Shown piece after piece: positions 4,643-5,219 of a DNA stretch of 5,219 bases. Both the position numbers and the translations under genes were made by a program. The stretch is from Nitrospiria bacterium. GTDB taxonomy: Bacteria; Nitrospirota; Nitrospiria; Nitrospirales; UBA8639. The stretch is from NCBI GenBank assembly GCA_030430725.1, contig JAUIKP010000274.1, forward strand, positions 1-5,219. Reading direction: 5' to 3'. The notes under the pieces are model-generated. The model had not been told where the DNA came from. It made no database searches and was given only the letters and a program-made list of their open reading frames with translations. Within the stretch, counting starts at the first letter, position 1. The number at the start of each line of letters is the position of its first letter.

Positions 4643-5219
4643 CTATTGAATTTCCCAGTCAGTGGAAGTGCCGCGAGGGAACTTGGTATCCATGACGTCT
4701 TTCCCATTCATTAACCACAGCGCTACCGCGCCACTCGCCCGATTCTGCCAAATGACGTCATCCTGACCATCCGCATTCACATCACCCATGCCCGTAATCT
4801 GCCAGTTCAGTGGAACTCCGCCAGGAAATCCGACAAAGGCCACGGTAGGCCCGTTCATAATCCAAATGGCGACCGAACCATTGAGCGTATGGTGCCAGAC
4901 AATATCGGCCGTACCATTGCCATCCACATCCCCGATTTCCTTAATGACATAATTGAGAGGAGCACTCCCTGGAAATCCCGTCGACGTGTGAGTCAAACCG
5001 TCCATTAACCACACGGCCACCGCCCCGCTCGTCGTATTTCGCCATATCACATCGGCTTTTTCATCAGCATTCACATCACCGACACCGGCGATTTCCCATT
5101 GTACAGGCGCACTACCGGGGAAACCCGAAAGGGCAATGGTCGACCCATTCATAAGCCAGATAGCCAATGCGCCGTTAACGCTATTGTGCCAGATAAGGTC
5201 CGCAGTTCCATTGCCATCC
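4643..5219 (-). CDS. FG-GAP/VCBS-repeat protein, C-terminal 191 residues (5' end outside the window)
   Basis: The frame is open from the window edge at 5219 down to TAG at 4643-4645. The in-frame TTG at 5165-5167 is not a start: the codons before it continue the repeat without a break (DGNGTADLIWHN and on), so the gene is truncated only by the window. It contains four repeat units of 47 (cut), 49, 49 and 46 residues, each with a calcium-type loop, [IV]-W, and AxWLMNG-like and FPG-like segments. The second loop reads DVNADEKAD, with Glu replacing the usual Gly. The last unit keeps its final strand and ends DWEIQ. This is a clear paralogue of the 2061-3650 gene, same strand and upstream of it. 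An exported surface location is likely by analogy, but the signal peptide is not visible here. The ligand or partner is unknown. Confidence 0.85.
   Translation of the reverse strand, partial: DGNGTADLIWHNSVNGALAIWLMNGSTIALSGFPGSAPVQWEIAGVGDVNADEKADVIWRNTTSGAVAVWLMDGLTHTSTGFPGSAPLNYVIKEIGDVDGNGTADIVWHHTLNGSVAIWIMNGPTVAFVGFPGGVPLNWQITGMGDVNADGQDDVIWQNRASGAVALWLMNGKDVMDTKFPRGTSTDWEIQ
4646..5219 (-). repeat. Four FG-GAP/VCBS units in a two-unit (A-B-A-B) pattern
   Basis: Units alternate. Type A has a D-G-N-G-T-A-D loop followed by WH and an -NG- turn (units 1 and 3). Type B has a D-V-N-A-D loop followed by DVIW-[RQ]-N and -SGAVA- (units 2 and 4). The higher-order period is therefore about 98 residues (294 bases). 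The array continues beyond the window edge. Confidence 0.75.

Noticed and set aside
5165..5167. TTG as the start of the upstream FG-GAP gene
   Set aside because: The codons before it (5168-5218) continue the repeat unit without interruption, so the gene runs off the window instead.
1..5219. Mobile element, CRISPR array, tRNA or prophage signature
   Set aside because: No transposase or integrase, terminal inverted repeats with target duplications, regular short repeat-spacer pattern or tRNA cloverleaf was seen. The only arrayed repeats are the protein-coding FG-GAP units.

Overview
The window most likely comes from the chromosome of a Gram-negative (two-membrane) bacterium. The main evidence is a PagL-type lipid A deacylase, which works only in an outer membrane, together with two Sec-exported FG-GAP/VCBS-repeat proteins of the 'VWLMNG' type. 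Base composition is near half G+C. From memory, this pairing of a PagL-like 'acyloxyacyl hydrolase' and 'VWLMNG' repeat proteins with long non-coding gaps recalls Nitrospirota (Nitrospira-like) genomes. That is an impression only: there is no rRNA or marker gene to settle it.

Layout. Positions 25-195 (+) hold a 56-residue small protein with an excellent ribosome binding site. About 450 bases without a convincing gene follow. Positions 652-849 (-) hold a second small, helical protein. Its start has a ribosome binding site, and a dyad encloses a good -10 box just upstream. Divergent from it, at 1060-1689 (+), is the PagL-like lipid A 3-O-deacylase with a signal peptide and the His-x-Ser-Asn motif. 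It faces a gene on the opposite strand, 2061-3650 (-), which encodes a secreted protein with an N-terminal beta-rich domain and 5.8 FG-GAP/VCBS units of 49 residues. After a gap of almost 1 kb, 4643-5219 (-) is the 3' end of a second FG-GAP/VCBS gene that runs off the window.

Both FG-GAP genes have long 3' trailers (about 270 and 200 bases), each ending in a minus-strand hairpin with a T-run. The two repeat proteins are clear paralogues and lie in tandem. A short match to the repeat unit in the gap between them may be the remains of a third copy.

The recognisable proteins all belong to the cell envelope or surface: outer-membrane lipid A modification and exported calcium-binding propeller-type repeats. 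They do not form an operon. I found no mobile element, CRISPR array, tRNA or rRNA, and nothing that amounts to a convincing new defence or metabolic system. The points worth following up are the missing acidic residue of the PagL triad, the two-unit periodicity of the repeat proteins, several perfect dyads in promoter-like places, and the unexplained trailer RNAs.
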